Source: Lachnospiraceae bacterium (GTDB lineage: Bacteria; Bacillota; Clostridia; Lachnospirales; Lachnospiraceae). Taken from it: a stretch of 64,000 bases of DNA. The position numbers and the translations under genes were made by a program. Under the pieces are notes generated by a model. That model worked only from the letters and a program-made list of their open reading frames with translations, had not been told where the DNA came from and did not search any database. Of the stretch, positions 1 to 7,755 are shown piece by piece (the stretch's first letter is position 1; every line of letters begins with the position of its first letter). Location: contig SVFL01000006.1 in assembly GCA_015056885.1 (NCBI GenBank), positions 1 to 64,000 on the forward strand, read 5' to 3'.

Positions 1-17
1 TCCAGCGGAAGTTTGAT

Positions 18-128
18 TTGATAATACAGAGAAGATGTTGTATAATCTTTTTGTAAAATTTGAGTTAGTCGCATAACTATATTTTACACCAACTGCCGGA
101 TTCTTTCGAGAGTTCGGCAGTTATTTTA
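18..128 (+). ncRNA. Candidate small structured transcript
   Basis: A promoter-like TTGATA (18-23), 17-base spacer and TATAAT (41-46) precede a hairpin at 52-88 with 8-bp outer arms TGTAAAAT and ATTTTACA and an inner AGTTA/TAACT pairing. A second hairpin at 91-122 (arms AACTGCCG and CGGCAGTT, followed by a T-rich stretch) looks like a terminator. The expected start of transcription, about 52-53, falls at the foot of the first hairpin. No open reading frame is visible. It could equally be the 3' end of a gene lying left of the window, with the promoter match being chance in AT-rich DNA. Confidence 0.35.
91..128 (+). terminator. Intrinsic terminator-like hairpin
   Basis: Perfect 8-bp arms AACTGCCG (91-98) and CGGCAGTT (115-122) around a 16-base loop, followed by TTATTTTATG-type sequence. 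It would end either the small transcript proposed at 18-128 or a gene to the left of the window. Confidence 0.6.
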
Positions 129-136
129 TGCACAGA

Positions 137-180
137 AAAGGAGCTGCGCACTAAATTCTTAGTGCGACAGCCCCTTTTTT
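137..180. terminator. Bidirectional intrinsic terminator
   Basis: Arms GCTG-CGCACTAA (143-154) and TTAGTGCG-A-CAGC (159-171) form a 12-bp stem with one bulged A, followed on the + strand by CCC and six T. On the - strand the 3' side is also T-rich, so it can serve the DUF378 gene that ends at 199. Confidence 0.7.
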
Positions 181-198
181 GTGTGAATCATAGTTTCG

Positions 199-405
199 TT
201 AATCGACGCTTCTGTCTGATAATCTCATATAGAAGGTAACAAGATATAATCCGCACAGACCTACAAGAATATAGACAATGCGGGATAAAAGTGACATATC
301 GCCGAAAAGGAAAGAAACCAGATTAAATTGGAAAAGGCCGATAAGCCCCCAGTTTATTGCGCCGATAATGGCAATTGTCAGCGCAGTGCAATCAAAAACT
401 TTCAT
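199..405 (-). CDS. DUF378 family small membrane protein
   Basis: A 68-residue protein with two hydrophobic segments (about residues 8-28 and 42-60) separated by a short polar loop. The stretch AIIGAINWGLIGLFQFNLV is typical of the DUF378 family, small integral membrane proteins of unknown function common in Bacillota; length fits the family. An AGGAGG ribosome binding site lies 7 bases before the ATG. It is monocistronic, divergent from the liv genes and ended by the bidirectional hairpin at 137-180. No biochemical role is known. Confidence 0.85.
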   Translation of the reverse strand: MKVFDCTALTIAIIGAINWGLIGLFQFNLVSFLFGDMSLLSRIVYILVGLCGLYLVTFYMRLSDRSVD

Positions 406-532
406 TGCATGTCCTCCTCTTTAATTCGGAAAATTGTTTGCTTAATGTTGTTACACGGTTTCAGTATGCCCATTTAGTTGTGTAAATATAGGTAAGAGCA
501 TAATATTTATTATTTTTTTTATAAATAACTTA

Positions 533-561
533 TTGACAAAAAAAGAAGAATGGAGTATATT
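533..561 (+). promoter_or_regulatory. Promoter of the liv substrate-binding gene
   Basis: TTGACA (533-538), a 17-base spacer and TATATT (556-561), a near-perfect housekeeping sigma factor promoter. Transcription would start near 567, leaving a leader of about 85 bases before the start codon at 654. Confidence 0.8.
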
Positions 562-569
562 CTAGAATA

Positions 570-598
570 ATTGTATACATAAATGCAATGCATACAAT
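570..598 (+). promoter_or_regulatory. Palindromic operator or leader hairpin before liv genes
   Basis: Inverted repeat with arms ATTGTATACAT (570-580) and ATGCATACAAT (588-598), 10 of 11 positions complementary, separated by 7 bases. It sits at about +3 to +31 of the predicted transcript, where a repressor could block transcription, or it may fold in the leader RNA. A second small hairpin (CTGCGT/GCGCAG) follows just before the ribosome binding site. The cognate regulator is unknown. Confidence 0.45.
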
Positions 599-653
599 GA
601 ATGATATTCTGAAAAGGCTGCGTATAAATGCGCAGACACAAGGAGGAAATGTT

Positions 654-1856
654 ATGAAAAAGTTTAAGAAACTCGTAAGTGTTGCTGTAGCTTCCGCAAT
701 GGTTATGGCTATGGCAGGATGTGGTGCTACAGAGGCACCTGCAGAGAGCAGCTCTGCAGCAGCTGATTCCGGTGCAGCTGAAGTTGTATCCGGTGAGGTA
801 TTTAAGATTGGTGGTATCGGACCTATTACCGGTGGTGCTGCTATCTATGGTACCAATGTAATGAATGCTGCACAGATGGCAGTTGATGAGATTAACGCTG
901 CAGGTGGCGTAAACGGTTATCAGCTGGCACTGAATTTCCAGGATGATGAGCATGATGCTGAGAAGGCAATCAATGCTTACAACACTGTTAAGGACTGGGG
1001 CGCACAGATGATTATTGGTGCAGTAACTTCCACTCCCTGTATCGCAGTAGGAGAGAAGACTCATGAGGATAATATGTTCCAGATCACTCCTTCCGGTTCC
1101 GCTGTAAAATGTGCTCAGTATGACAATGCATTCCAGGTATGTTTCTCTGATCCTAACCAGGGTGCTGCTTCTGCTCAGTACATCGGTGAGAACAATCTTG
1201 CAACTAAGGTAGCTGTTATCTATGACAGCTCTGATGTGTATTCTTCCGGTATCTATGAGAGTTTTGTAAAGGGTGCTGAGGGACAGAGCTTTGAAATTGT
1301 TGCTGCAGAGGCATTTACCGCTGACAACAAGACTGATTTCTCTGTACAGCTTCAGAAGGCTAAAGAGGCTGGCGCTGATTTGGTATTCCTTCCCATTTAC
1401 TATCAGGAGTCTGCTTTGATTCTGACTCAGGCAAATGGCATGGGTTATGCTCCTAAGTGGTTTTCTTGTGATGGTATGGATGGTATCCTTGGTGTTGAGA
1501 ACTTTGATACTGCTCTTGCTGAGGGCGTTATGCTTTTAACTCCTTTTGCTGCTGACTCTGAAGATCAGGCTAGTAAGGATTTCACTGCTGCTTATGAAGC
1601 TAAGTACGGTGAGACTCCTAACCAGTTTGCTGCAGACGGTTACGATGCTGTTTACATTATCAAGGCTGCTCTTGAGAGTGTAAATGCAACTCCTTCCATG
1701 AGCGTTTCTGAGCTTGGTGATGCACTTAAGGGTGTTATGACCACTATCAGCTATGATGGTGTTACCGGTAAGGGTATGACATGGCAGGCTACCGGTGAGG
1801 TAAACAAGGCTCCTATGGCAGTTGTAATTAAGGATGGCGTTTACTCCGCTATGTAA
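654..1856 (+). CDS. livJ: Branched-chain amino acid ABC transporter substrate-binding lipoprotein
   Basis: A 400-residue extracellular binding protein (periplasmic binding protein type 1 fold, LivJ/LivK family) that captures leucine, isoleucine, valine or related ligands for the LivHMGF transporter encoded next. The N-terminus is a lipoprotein signal with lipobox AMAGC, giving a lipid-anchored Cys23, then an Ala/Ser-rich linker and the family hallmark GGIGPITGGAAIYG. The ATG at 654 is chosen over an in-frame upstream ATG at 588 because AAGGAGG stands 7 bases before it and it restores the signal peptide. It has its own promoter and terminator, so it can be made in excess over the membrane parts. 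The true ligand cannot be read from sequence. Confidence 0.9.
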   Translation: MKKFKKLVSVAVASAMVMAMAGCGATEAPAESSSAAADSGAAEVVSGEVFKIGGIGPITGGAAIYGTNVMNAAQMAVDEINAAGGVNGYQLALNFQDDEHDAEKAINAYNTVKDWGAQMIIGAVTSTPCIAVGEKTHEDNMFQITPSGSAVKCAQYDNAFQVCFSDPNQGAASAQYIGENNLATKVAVIYDSSDVYSSGIYESFVKGAEGQSFEIVAAEAFTADNKTDFSVQLQKAKEAGADLVFLPIYYQESALILTQANGMGYAPKWFSCDGMDGILGVENFDTALAEGVMLLTPFAADSEDQASKDFTAAYEAKYGETPNQFAADGYDAVYIIKAALESVNATPSMSVSELGDALKGVMTTISYDGVTGKGMTWQATGEVNKAPMAVVIKDGVYSAM

Positions 1857-1879
1857 TAGTAAATAATAGAATGATTTTG

Positions 1880-1917
1880 AAAAGGTTGTCTGATTAATTT
1901 CAGGCAACCTTTTTTAT
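1880..1917 (+). terminator. Intrinsic terminator after livJ
   Basis: Hairpin with arms AAAGGTTGTCTGA and TTCAGGCAACCTTT (one G-T pair), followed by a T run. It separates the abundant binding-protein transcript from the downstream transporter genes. Confidence 0.8.
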
Positions 1918-1996
1918 ATAGAATTTTGAAATTGTTGAGAATGTAAAAAATATAGAGATTTTTTTAGAGAAATTTATCTGTTTTTTCGTAATTTGC

Positions 1997-2025
1997 TTGC
2001 GGGAAATGAACCTGTCTGTTATACT
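1997..2025 (+). promoter_or_regulatory. Possible promoter of livHMGF
   Basis: TATACT (2020-2025) with a weak TTGCGG (1997-2002) at 17-base spacing, in the gap after the livJ terminator and 36 bases before the livH start codon. Confidence 0.4.
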
Positions 2026-2060
2026 TAAAAGAGTGTATTTTTGAACAGATGGAGGTTTTT

Positions 2061-2945
2061 ATGAGCTTTATAACGTATTTAATAAACGGCATCAGTTTAG
2101 GAAGTGTATATGCATTGATTGCATTGGGTTACACCATGGTATACGGAATTGCGAAGATGTTGAACTTTGCCCATGGTGATGTAATTATGGTAGGTGGTTT
2201 CACTTGCTATACAATCTGTAGCACAATGGGAATGCATCCTCTTTTAGGAATTTTGGTATCCGTAGTGGTGTGTACCGTTCTTGGTATTACCATTGAAAAA
2301 ATTGCCTATAAGCCTTTGCGAAAGGCTTCTTCACCTCTGGCAGTATTGATTACCGCAATTGGCGTGAGTTATTTTTTGCAAAATATTGCACTTTTAATTT
2401 TTGGAGCAAATGCGAAATCTTTTACATCAGTTGTTGATATGGAAGCAGTAAAACTTGCTGATGGTGAGATTGTTATCAGCGGTGTAACTATTGTAACCAT
2501 TGTATCCTGTATTGTAATTATGATTGCTTTGATGCTTTTTATTAATAAGACAAAGATGGGACAGGCAATGCTGGCGGTTTCAGAGGATAAGGGAGCTGCT
2601 CAGTTGATGGGTATTAATGTAAACGGAACCATTTCATTGACCTTTGCCATCGGTTCTGCATTGGCTGCAATTGCAGGTGTTTTGTTGTGTTCTGCATACC
2701 CTTCTTTAACACCTTACACCGGTTCGATGCCTGGTATTAAAGCATTTGTAGCCGCAGTATTTGGCGGCATTGGTTCTATTCCCGGTGCATTTATTGGCGG
2801 TATTTTATTGGGAGTTATTCAGATTTTTAGTCAGGCTTATATTAATTCTCAGATGGCAGATGCAATTGTATTTGCGGTTCTGATTGTAGTACTTCTTGTA
2901 AAACCTACCGGACTGTTGGGTAAAAACATTCAGGAAAAAGTCTGA
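2061..2945 (+). CDS. livH: Branched-chain amino acid ABC transporter permease LivH
   Basis: A 294-residue polytopic inner-membrane permease (about eight hydrophobic segments) of the LivH family, half of the translocation channel for branched-chain amino acids. The N-terminal block NGISLGSVYALIALGYTMVYG and KMLNFAHGDVIM are family signatures. ATG 2061 is preferred over an in-frame ATG at 2049 because GGAGG lies between them. It heads the run livH-livM-livG-livF; partner is LivM. Confidence 0.93.
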   Translation: MSFITYLINGISLGSVYALIALGYTMVYGIAKMLNFAHGDVIMVGGFTCYTICSTMGMHPLLGILVSVVVCTVLGITIEKIAYKPLRKASSPLAVLITAIGVSYFLQNIALLIFGANAKSFTSVVDMEAVKLADGEIVISGVTIVTIVSCIVIMIALMLFINKTKMGQAMLAVSEDKGAAQLMGINVNGTISLTFAIGSALAAIAGVLLCSAYPSLTPYTGSMPGIKAFVAAVFGGIGSIPGAFIGGILLGVIQIFSQAYINSQMADAIVFAVLIVVLLVKPTGLLGKNIQEKV

Positions 2946-2973
2946 TAGATAAGGTAGGAGGAAAGAGACAGAT

Positions 2974-4050
2974 ATGAAGAAGACAGTTCGTAGTAATTTG
3001 ATTACAATCGGCATAGTTGTTATTGCATACATAATTGTTCAAATTTTAATAAGTACAGGTAATATCAGTAGTTTGATGAAGGGTCTGTTGGTACCTATGT
3101 GTGTATATGCCATTGCTGCAGTATCTCTAAATCTTACCGTAGGTATTTTGGGAGAACTTAGCCTTGGACATGCAGGTTTTATGTGTGTGGGTGCATTTTC
3201 CAGTGCATTCTTTTCAAAGTGTATGAAGATGTTTGTCCCCGGTATGCCTGCAGGAGTACGTTTCCTGATTGCTATTTTGATTGGTGCAGCATTAGCAGGT
3301 CTTTTTGGTCTGTTAATCGGTATTCCCGTACTTCGTCTTAAGGGAGATTACCTTGCTATTGTGACTTTGGCATTTGGTGAGATTATAAAGAATATTGTTA
3401 ATATTCTTTATCTTGGTATTGATGAAAACGGAGTACATTTCTCCATGAAAAATTCCCTGGATTTAAATATGGAGAATTCGGATAATATTATTATTAACGG
3501 TGCGCAGGGAATTACCGGCACCCCTAATGATTCAAATTTCACAGTCGGAATCATTTTGTTAGTGGTGACATTATTAATCGTATTAAATTTGATTCATTCC
3601 AGAGATGGTCGCGCAATTATGGCTATCAGAGATAATACGATTGCGGCAGAATCCGTAGGTATCCCTGTGACCAAATATAAATTAATGGCATTTAGTATTT
3701 CTGCTGCTTTGGCAGGTGTTGCCGGTGTGCTTTATGCACATAATCTGTCTACACTGACTGCCTTGCCGAAAAACTTTGGTTATAATCAGTCCATTATGAT
3801 CCTGGTATTTGTTGTGCTTGGTGGTATGGGTAATATTCGTGGTTCTGTAATCGCGGCAGTTGTACTTACTTTGTTGCCTGAACTTTTGCGTGGTGTAGTG
3901 AGTGATTCCCGTATGTTGATTTACGCAATTGTTTTGATTGTAATTATGCTCTTTAACTGGGCTCCTGCATGTCTTGAGTGGCGAGAGAAGGTTGCGGCAT
4001 CGGTCAAGACAAAGCTTGGTAAAAAAAATGTATCAAAGGAGGTTCAGTAA
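2974..4050 (+). CDS. livM: Branched-chain amino acid ABC transporter permease LivM
   Basis: A 358-residue polytopic membrane protein of the LivM family, the second permease of the Liv system. Hallmarks are LNLTVGILGELSLGHAGFMCVGAF and the cytoplasmic EAA-like loop SRDGRAIMAIRDNTIAAESVGIP that docks to the ATPases. AGGAGG stands before the ATG. The livG start codon follows the stop by one base, suggesting translational coupling. Confidence 0.93.
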   Translation: MKKTVRSNLITIGIVVIAYIIVQILISTGNISSLMKGLLVPMCVYAIAAVSLNLTVGILGELSLGHAGFMCVGAFSSAFFSKCMKMFVPGMPAGVRFLIAILIGAALAGLFGLLIGIPVLRLKGDYLAIVTLAFGEIIKNIVNILYLGIDENGVHFSMKNSLDLNMENSDNIIINGAQGITGTPNDSNFTVGIILLVVTLLIVLNLIHSRDGRAIMAIRDNTIAAESVGIPVTKYKLMAFSISAALAGVAGVLYAHNLSTLTALPKNFGYNQSIMILVFVVLGGMGNIRGSVIAAVVLTLLPELLRGVVSDSRMLIYAIVLIVIMLFNWAPACLEWREKVAASVKTKLGKKNVSKEVQ

Positions 4051-4051
4051 G

Positions 4052-4810
4052 ATGGCAATTTTGGAAGTAAAGAATTTGAGCATCTCCTTTGGTGGTCTTC
4101 GCGCAGTAGATGATTTTAACATTACGATTGAAAAGGGCAGATTATATGGATTAATCGGACCGAATGGTGCAGGCAAGACAACCGTTTTCAATCTGCTTAC
4201 CGGTGTTTACAAGCCCAGTGAAGGTATTATTACTTTGGATGGCCAGAATATTACCGGCAAGAAGACAATTGATATTAATCGTGCCGGTATTGCAAGAACA
4301 TTCCAGAATATTCGTCTTTTCAAAGAATTGACTGTTCTCGACAATGTTAAAGTTGGTTTACATAATCACAAACAATACGGTACTCTTACAGGAATTCTTC
4401 GCTTGCCTAAGTTTCATAAGACCGAGAAGGCAATGAATCAGGAAGCACTTGAATTGTTAAAAGTATTTGGTTTGGAGAATGAGGCTGATACACTAGCTTC
4501 GAATTTGCCATATGGTAAACAGCGTAAACTAGAGATTGCAAGAGCATTGGCAACCAAACCTAAGCTTCTTTTATTGGATGAGCCTGCTGCGGGTATGAAT
4601 CCGAATGAGACGCAGGAACTTATGGATACCATTCGTTTTGTTCGTAAGCATTTCGACATGACCATTCTTCTGATTGAGCATGACATGAAGCTTGTAAGCG
4701 GTATCTGTGAGGAATTAACAGTACTTAACTTTGGCCATGTGCTTTGCCAGGGAAAGACTACGGATGTTTTGAATAATCCTGAAGTAATCAAAGCATATTT
4801 GGGCGAGTAA
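4052..4810 (+). CDS. livG: Branched-chain amino acid ABC transporter ATP-binding protein LivG
   Basis: A 252-residue ABC ATPase. Walker A GPNGAGKT at residues 36-43, a signature loop of the Liv type (YGKQRKLEIARAL), Walker B LLLLDEP and the switch histidine in LLIEHDMKL are all present. It pairs with LivF to drive transport. The ATG at 4052 has AAAGGAGG upstream; an in-frame start at 3974 inside livM is unlikely. Confidence 0.93.
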   Translation: MAILEVKNLSISFGGLRAVDDFNITIEKGRLYGLIGPNGAGKTTVFNLLTGVYKPSEGIITLDGQNITGKKTIDINRAGIARTFQNIRLFKELTVLDNVKVGLHNHKQYGTLTGILRLPKFHKTEKAMNQEALELLKVFGLENEADTLASNLPYGKQRKLEIARALATKPKLLLLDEPAAGMNPNETQELMDTIRFVRKHFDMTILLIEHDMKLVSGICEELTVLNFGHVLCQGKTTDVLNNPEVIKAYLGE

Positions 4811-4840
4811 GTCTAACAAGTCGATTCGGAGGATAATTTT

Positions 4841-5548
4841 ATGATGTTAGAAGTCAAGGATATAGAGGTTTATTATGGCATGATTCAGGCTATTAAGGGT
4901 GTATCCTTTCATGTAAATGAAGGAGAAGTCATTGCGCTAATCGGTGCCAATGGTGCGGGTAAAACCACTATTCTGCACACTGTTTCCGGTTTGCTTGCCC
5001 CCAAAAGCGGATCTGTTTTGTTTGAAGGAAAAGATATTACTAAGATTCCGGGACACAAGATTGTTTCTATGGGAATGGCACATGTTCCTGAGGGAAGAAG
5101 AGTATTTGCACAGCTTTCCGTATTGCAGAACCTGAAAATGGGTGCTTATACCCGTAAGGATAAAGAGGAGATTCAACAGACCCTAAAGACTGTTTTTGAA
5201 CGGTTTCCGCGTCTCGAAGAACGTCAGAATCAGTTGGCAGGTACTTTGAGTGGTGGTGAACAGCAGATGCTGGCAATGGGCAGAGCTCTTATGAGTCATC
5301 CGAAGATTATTTTGATGGATGAACCTTCAATGGGTCTTTCTCCTATTTTTGTAAATGAGATTTTTGATATTATACAGGAAGTGAGCAAGAGTGGTACGAC
5401 TGTTCTTTTGGTTGAACAGAATGCCAAAAAGGCACTTTCTATTGCAGATCGAGCATATGTTTTAGAGACCGGTAATATTGTACTTGAAGGTAAGGCATCT
5501 GATTTGCTGGAGAACGATGCTATTAAGAAAGCTTATCTTGGAGAATAA
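4841..5548 (+). CDS. livF: Branched-chain amino acid ABC transporter ATP-binding protein LivF
   Basis: A 235-residue ABC ATPase of the LivF family. Walker A GANGAGKT at residues 35-42, signature LSGGEQQMLAMGRAL, Walker B IILMDEPSMGLSP and the switch histidine position replaced by the family-typical LLVEQN. It completes the transporter and is followed after 27 bases by a kinase-like gene, apparently in the same transcript. Confidence 0.93.
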   Translation: MMLEVKDIEVYYGMIQAIKGVSFHVNEGEVIALIGANGAGKTTILHTVSGLLAPKSGSVLFEGKDITKIPGHKIVSMGMAHVPEGRRVFAQLSVLQNLKMGAYTRKDKEEIQQTLKTVFERFPRLEERQNQLAGTLSGGEQQMLAMGRALMSHPKIILMDEPSMGLSPIFVNEIFDIIQEVSKSGTTVLLVEQNAKKALSIADRAYVLETGNIVLEGKASDLLENDAIKKAYLGE

Positions 5549-5575
5549 TATATAATCAATGTGGGAGGCGGGTAT

Positions 5576-6199
5576 ATGCAAAAAAACATTGTAATTACAA
5601 TCGCAAGACAGTATGGAAGTGGTGGTAAAACAGTGGGTGAAATGCTGGCTAAGAAATTGGATATTCATTATTATGACAGAGAATTAATGAAGCTTGCCAG
5701 TGAAGAAAGCGGTATTAATGAAGCACTGTTTGCAAATGCCGACGAGATGGTTAAAGGAAATAGTTTGTTCCGGGCATCTAAGAATGTATATGGAGGAGAA
5801 TTGCTTCCGCCGGACAGTGATGATTTTACATCAAGAGACAATTTGTTTAATTATCAGGCAAAAATTATTAGACAGTTGGCAGATACAGAATCCTGTGTTA
5901 TAATGGGAAGGTGTGCTGATTATGTTTTAAAAGATTATGATAATGTACTCAGCGTGTTTGTACATGCGCCTCATGATTTTTGTATGGAAATGGCCGGCAA
6001 AAAACATAGTATGAGTGAGCGTGAGTTAGAAAAATACATTGCTAAAATGGACAAACAGAGAGCAGAGTATTATAAGTACCACACCGGAAGAGAATGGACA
6101 GATGCTCGCAATTATGATTTATGTCTGAATAGTTCCAAGCTTGGATTTGAACGTTGTGTGGAAGAAATTATTGCATATATGAAAGTAAGATTTGAGTAA
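5576..6199 (+). CDS. Cytidylate kinase-like family protein
   Basis: A 207-residue P-loop protein matching the cytidylate-kinase-like family (Cytidylate_kin2 type). The N-terminus IVITIARQYGSGGKTVG holds the modified P-loop GSGG-K, and VIMGRCADYVL with later basic residues (HSMSERELEKYIAKMDKQRAEYY) resembles the lid region. True phosphate acceptor is unknown; homologs are rarely characterised and may not phosphorylate CMP. ATG 5576 with GGGAGG upstream is preferred to GTG 5561. It lies 27 bases after livF and 12 bases before the McrB-like gene. Confidence 0.8.
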   Translation: MQKNIVITIARQYGSGGKTVGEMLAKKLDIHYYDRELMKLASEESGINEALFANADEMVKGNSLFRASKNVYGGELLPPDSDDFTSRDNLFNYQAKIIRQLADTESCVIMGRCADYVLKDYDNVLSVFVHAPHDFCMEMAGKKHSMSERELEKYIAKMDKQRAEYYKYHTGREWTDARNYDLCLNSSKLGFERCVEEIIAYMKVRFE

Positions 6200-6211
6200 A
6201 GGAGAGTAAAA

Positions 6212-7624
6212 ATGGTAGGGGCAAATTCACAAAGTGAAAGAATTTATCGGGAATGGATGCGTAATCAGTTTGATGCAAATGGTGTTCGTAAATATTCGGA
6301 TACAGCTATTGTTTCATACTGTTACTCATTAAAAAATTTATGTAGTAAGTTAAATCCTCCGGTTTCCGGGGCAGGTAATTTGTTTGAGGTAAGTAATAAA
6401 GATGAATTTGTTCATATGCATCAGCAGATTATTTGTCATGCGGAGTTCGAGAGAATCAATCAGGAAAGTGAAGGTTCCTTTGGTCTTGCATTGAGATCTT
6501 ATCAGAACTTCTTGGTACAGGGAGCTTCAGCGCCTTCTGTATCCGGATTGGATGCAACTTTATATCTGAACAGCACTTCATCTATGAAGGCTTATAATGA
6601 TAATCGTGGTAGAGAAATTAGTTATAAAGATGCTTCCATGAAACCTTTACAGCGTGTATATTATGGTGCTCCCGGTACCGGTAAGTCCCATAGTGTAAGT
6701 ATGCTTTTGGAATCCGTTTATCCGGATCCTGCCGAAAGAGCATTACATTGTAAACGACTGATTTTCCATCCCACTTATACATATGAAGATTTTGTTGGTT
6801 GTATAAAGCCAATTATGTCATTGGATAAGCCGTTGGATTACATTTATACTCCGGGTCCTTTTACAACTCTTTTGAAAGAGGCATTTTTGCATCCTTCCCA
6901 GAAGTATTATCTGGTAATTGAAGAAATAAATCGTGGTAATACACCTGCAATCTTTGGTGATATTTTCCAGCTCTTGGACCGAGCGCCGGATGGAAAGTCC
7001 GCATATTCTATAATGAACCTTGATGTGGGAACTTATTTTACAAGAGACCCCGGTTTGAAGAAACTCTTTGAGGAGTGTAAGATTTGGTTGCCTTCTAACT
7101 TTAATATTATAGCAACCATGAATACTGCTGACGAAAATATCTTTGTTTTGGATAGTGCATTTAAGCGTCGTTTTGAGATGCAGTATGTAAAGATTGATTT
7201 TGATAATGTGCCTGATAAGTGGACTCGTGAGTATCAGACCTTTGCAGGTGAGCAGAATCTTTTGGATTTATTTGCGGATTCTCCCATAGAAGATTTTGTC
7301 AGAAGACTTGATAGCATGGGTAAGTTAAAGCGTAATTGGCCTACTTTTGTTATGTTGGCTAACCACATTATCGATAGAATTAATATGGACATTATTGTAC
7401 ATGACCGCAAAGACATACCTCGAATTGCAGAGAATAAAAAGTTGGGACCTTTCTTTATTTCTGATGAAGAATTGATGGAACGTGCTAAGTTCATCAACAA
7501 GGTTGTTTTCTATTTGAAACAGGATGTTTTTGGTGAGTCCAATCACTATATGTTAATTTCCTTCGAAGAAATTTACATCAGATATGTTGATATGGGCAGA
7601 GATGTTTTCGAACTTTTGGTTTAA
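6212..7624 (+). CDS. McrB-like AAA+ ATPase/GTPase, no McrC partner
   Basis: A 470-residue protein with an N-terminal region (about 1-110) resembling the head region found in many McrB-type restriction subunits (the NLFEV...DEF and FGLALRSYQNFL pattern), then an AAA+ motor of the McrB group. Walker A GAPGTGKS is at 152-159, Walker B LVIEEINR at 234-241, the McrB-type signature MNTAD at 303-307 and an arginine-rich sensor FKRRFEM near 317-323. McrB proteins normally need the nuclease McrC from the next gene, but here the run ends with a terminator and convergent lexA. GGAG precedes the ATG. Its position behind liv genes and a kinase-like gene suggests a non-restriction role or a partner elsewhere; both are inference. 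Confidence 0.75.
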   Translation: MVGANSQSERIYREWMRNQFDANGVRKYSDTAIVSYCYSLKNLCSKLNPPVSGAGNLFEVSNKDEFVHMHQQIICHAEFERINQESEGSFGLALRSYQNFLVQGASAPSVSGLDATLYLNSTSSMKAYNDNRGREISYKDASMKPLQRVYYGAPGTGKSHSVSMLLESVYPDPAERALHCKRLIFHPTYTYEDFVGCIKPIMSLDKPLDYIYTPGPFTTLLKEAFLHPSQKYYLVIEEINRGNTPAIFGDIFQLLDRAPDGKSAYSIMNLDVGTYFTRDPGLKKLFEECKIWLPSNFNIIATMNTADENIFVLDSAFKRRFEMQYVKIDFDNVPDKWTREYQTFAGEQNLLDLFADSPIEDFVRRLDSMGKLKRNWPTFVMLANHIIDRINMDIIVHDRKDIPRIAENKKLGPFFISDEELMERAKFINKVVFYLKQDVFGESNHYMLISFEEIYIRYVDMGRDVFELLV

Positions 7625-7635
7625 TTAGATTTTGG

Positions 7636-7671
7636 AAAAAGGCTGTTGCTTGAAAAGCAACAGCCTTTACT
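7636..7671 (+). terminator. Intrinsic terminator of the liv/McrB-like run
   Basis: Arms AAAGGCTGTTGCTT and AAGCAACAGCCTTT form a 14-bp perfect stem with a short loop. It is followed directly by the palindromic repeat at 7672-7718. Confidence 0.8.
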
Positions 7672-7718
7672 ATTCATGACAATAGAAAACTCGCAGAGCG
7701 TGTTTTCTATTGTTTGCA
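7672..7718 (+). repeat. Dispersed 47-base palindromic repeat, copy 1
   Basis: Contains 11-bp perfect arms CAATAGAAAAC and GTTTTCTATTG around an 11-base centre that can itself pair CGC with GCG. A near-identical copy (45 of 47 bases) occurs in reverse orientation at 62062-62109. It lies between the terminator of the McrB-like gene and the 3' end of lexA. Confidence 0.8.
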
Positions 7719-7755
7719 GCTTTTTTGAGACAATAAAACAGTGTAAATAGAAAGT

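Noticed and set aside
519-1064. Long - strand frame opposite livJ
   Set aside because: It is antisense to a clear lipoprotein gene, Cys/Ser/Leu-rich in a way explained by the codon use of livJ, and has no ribosome binding site.
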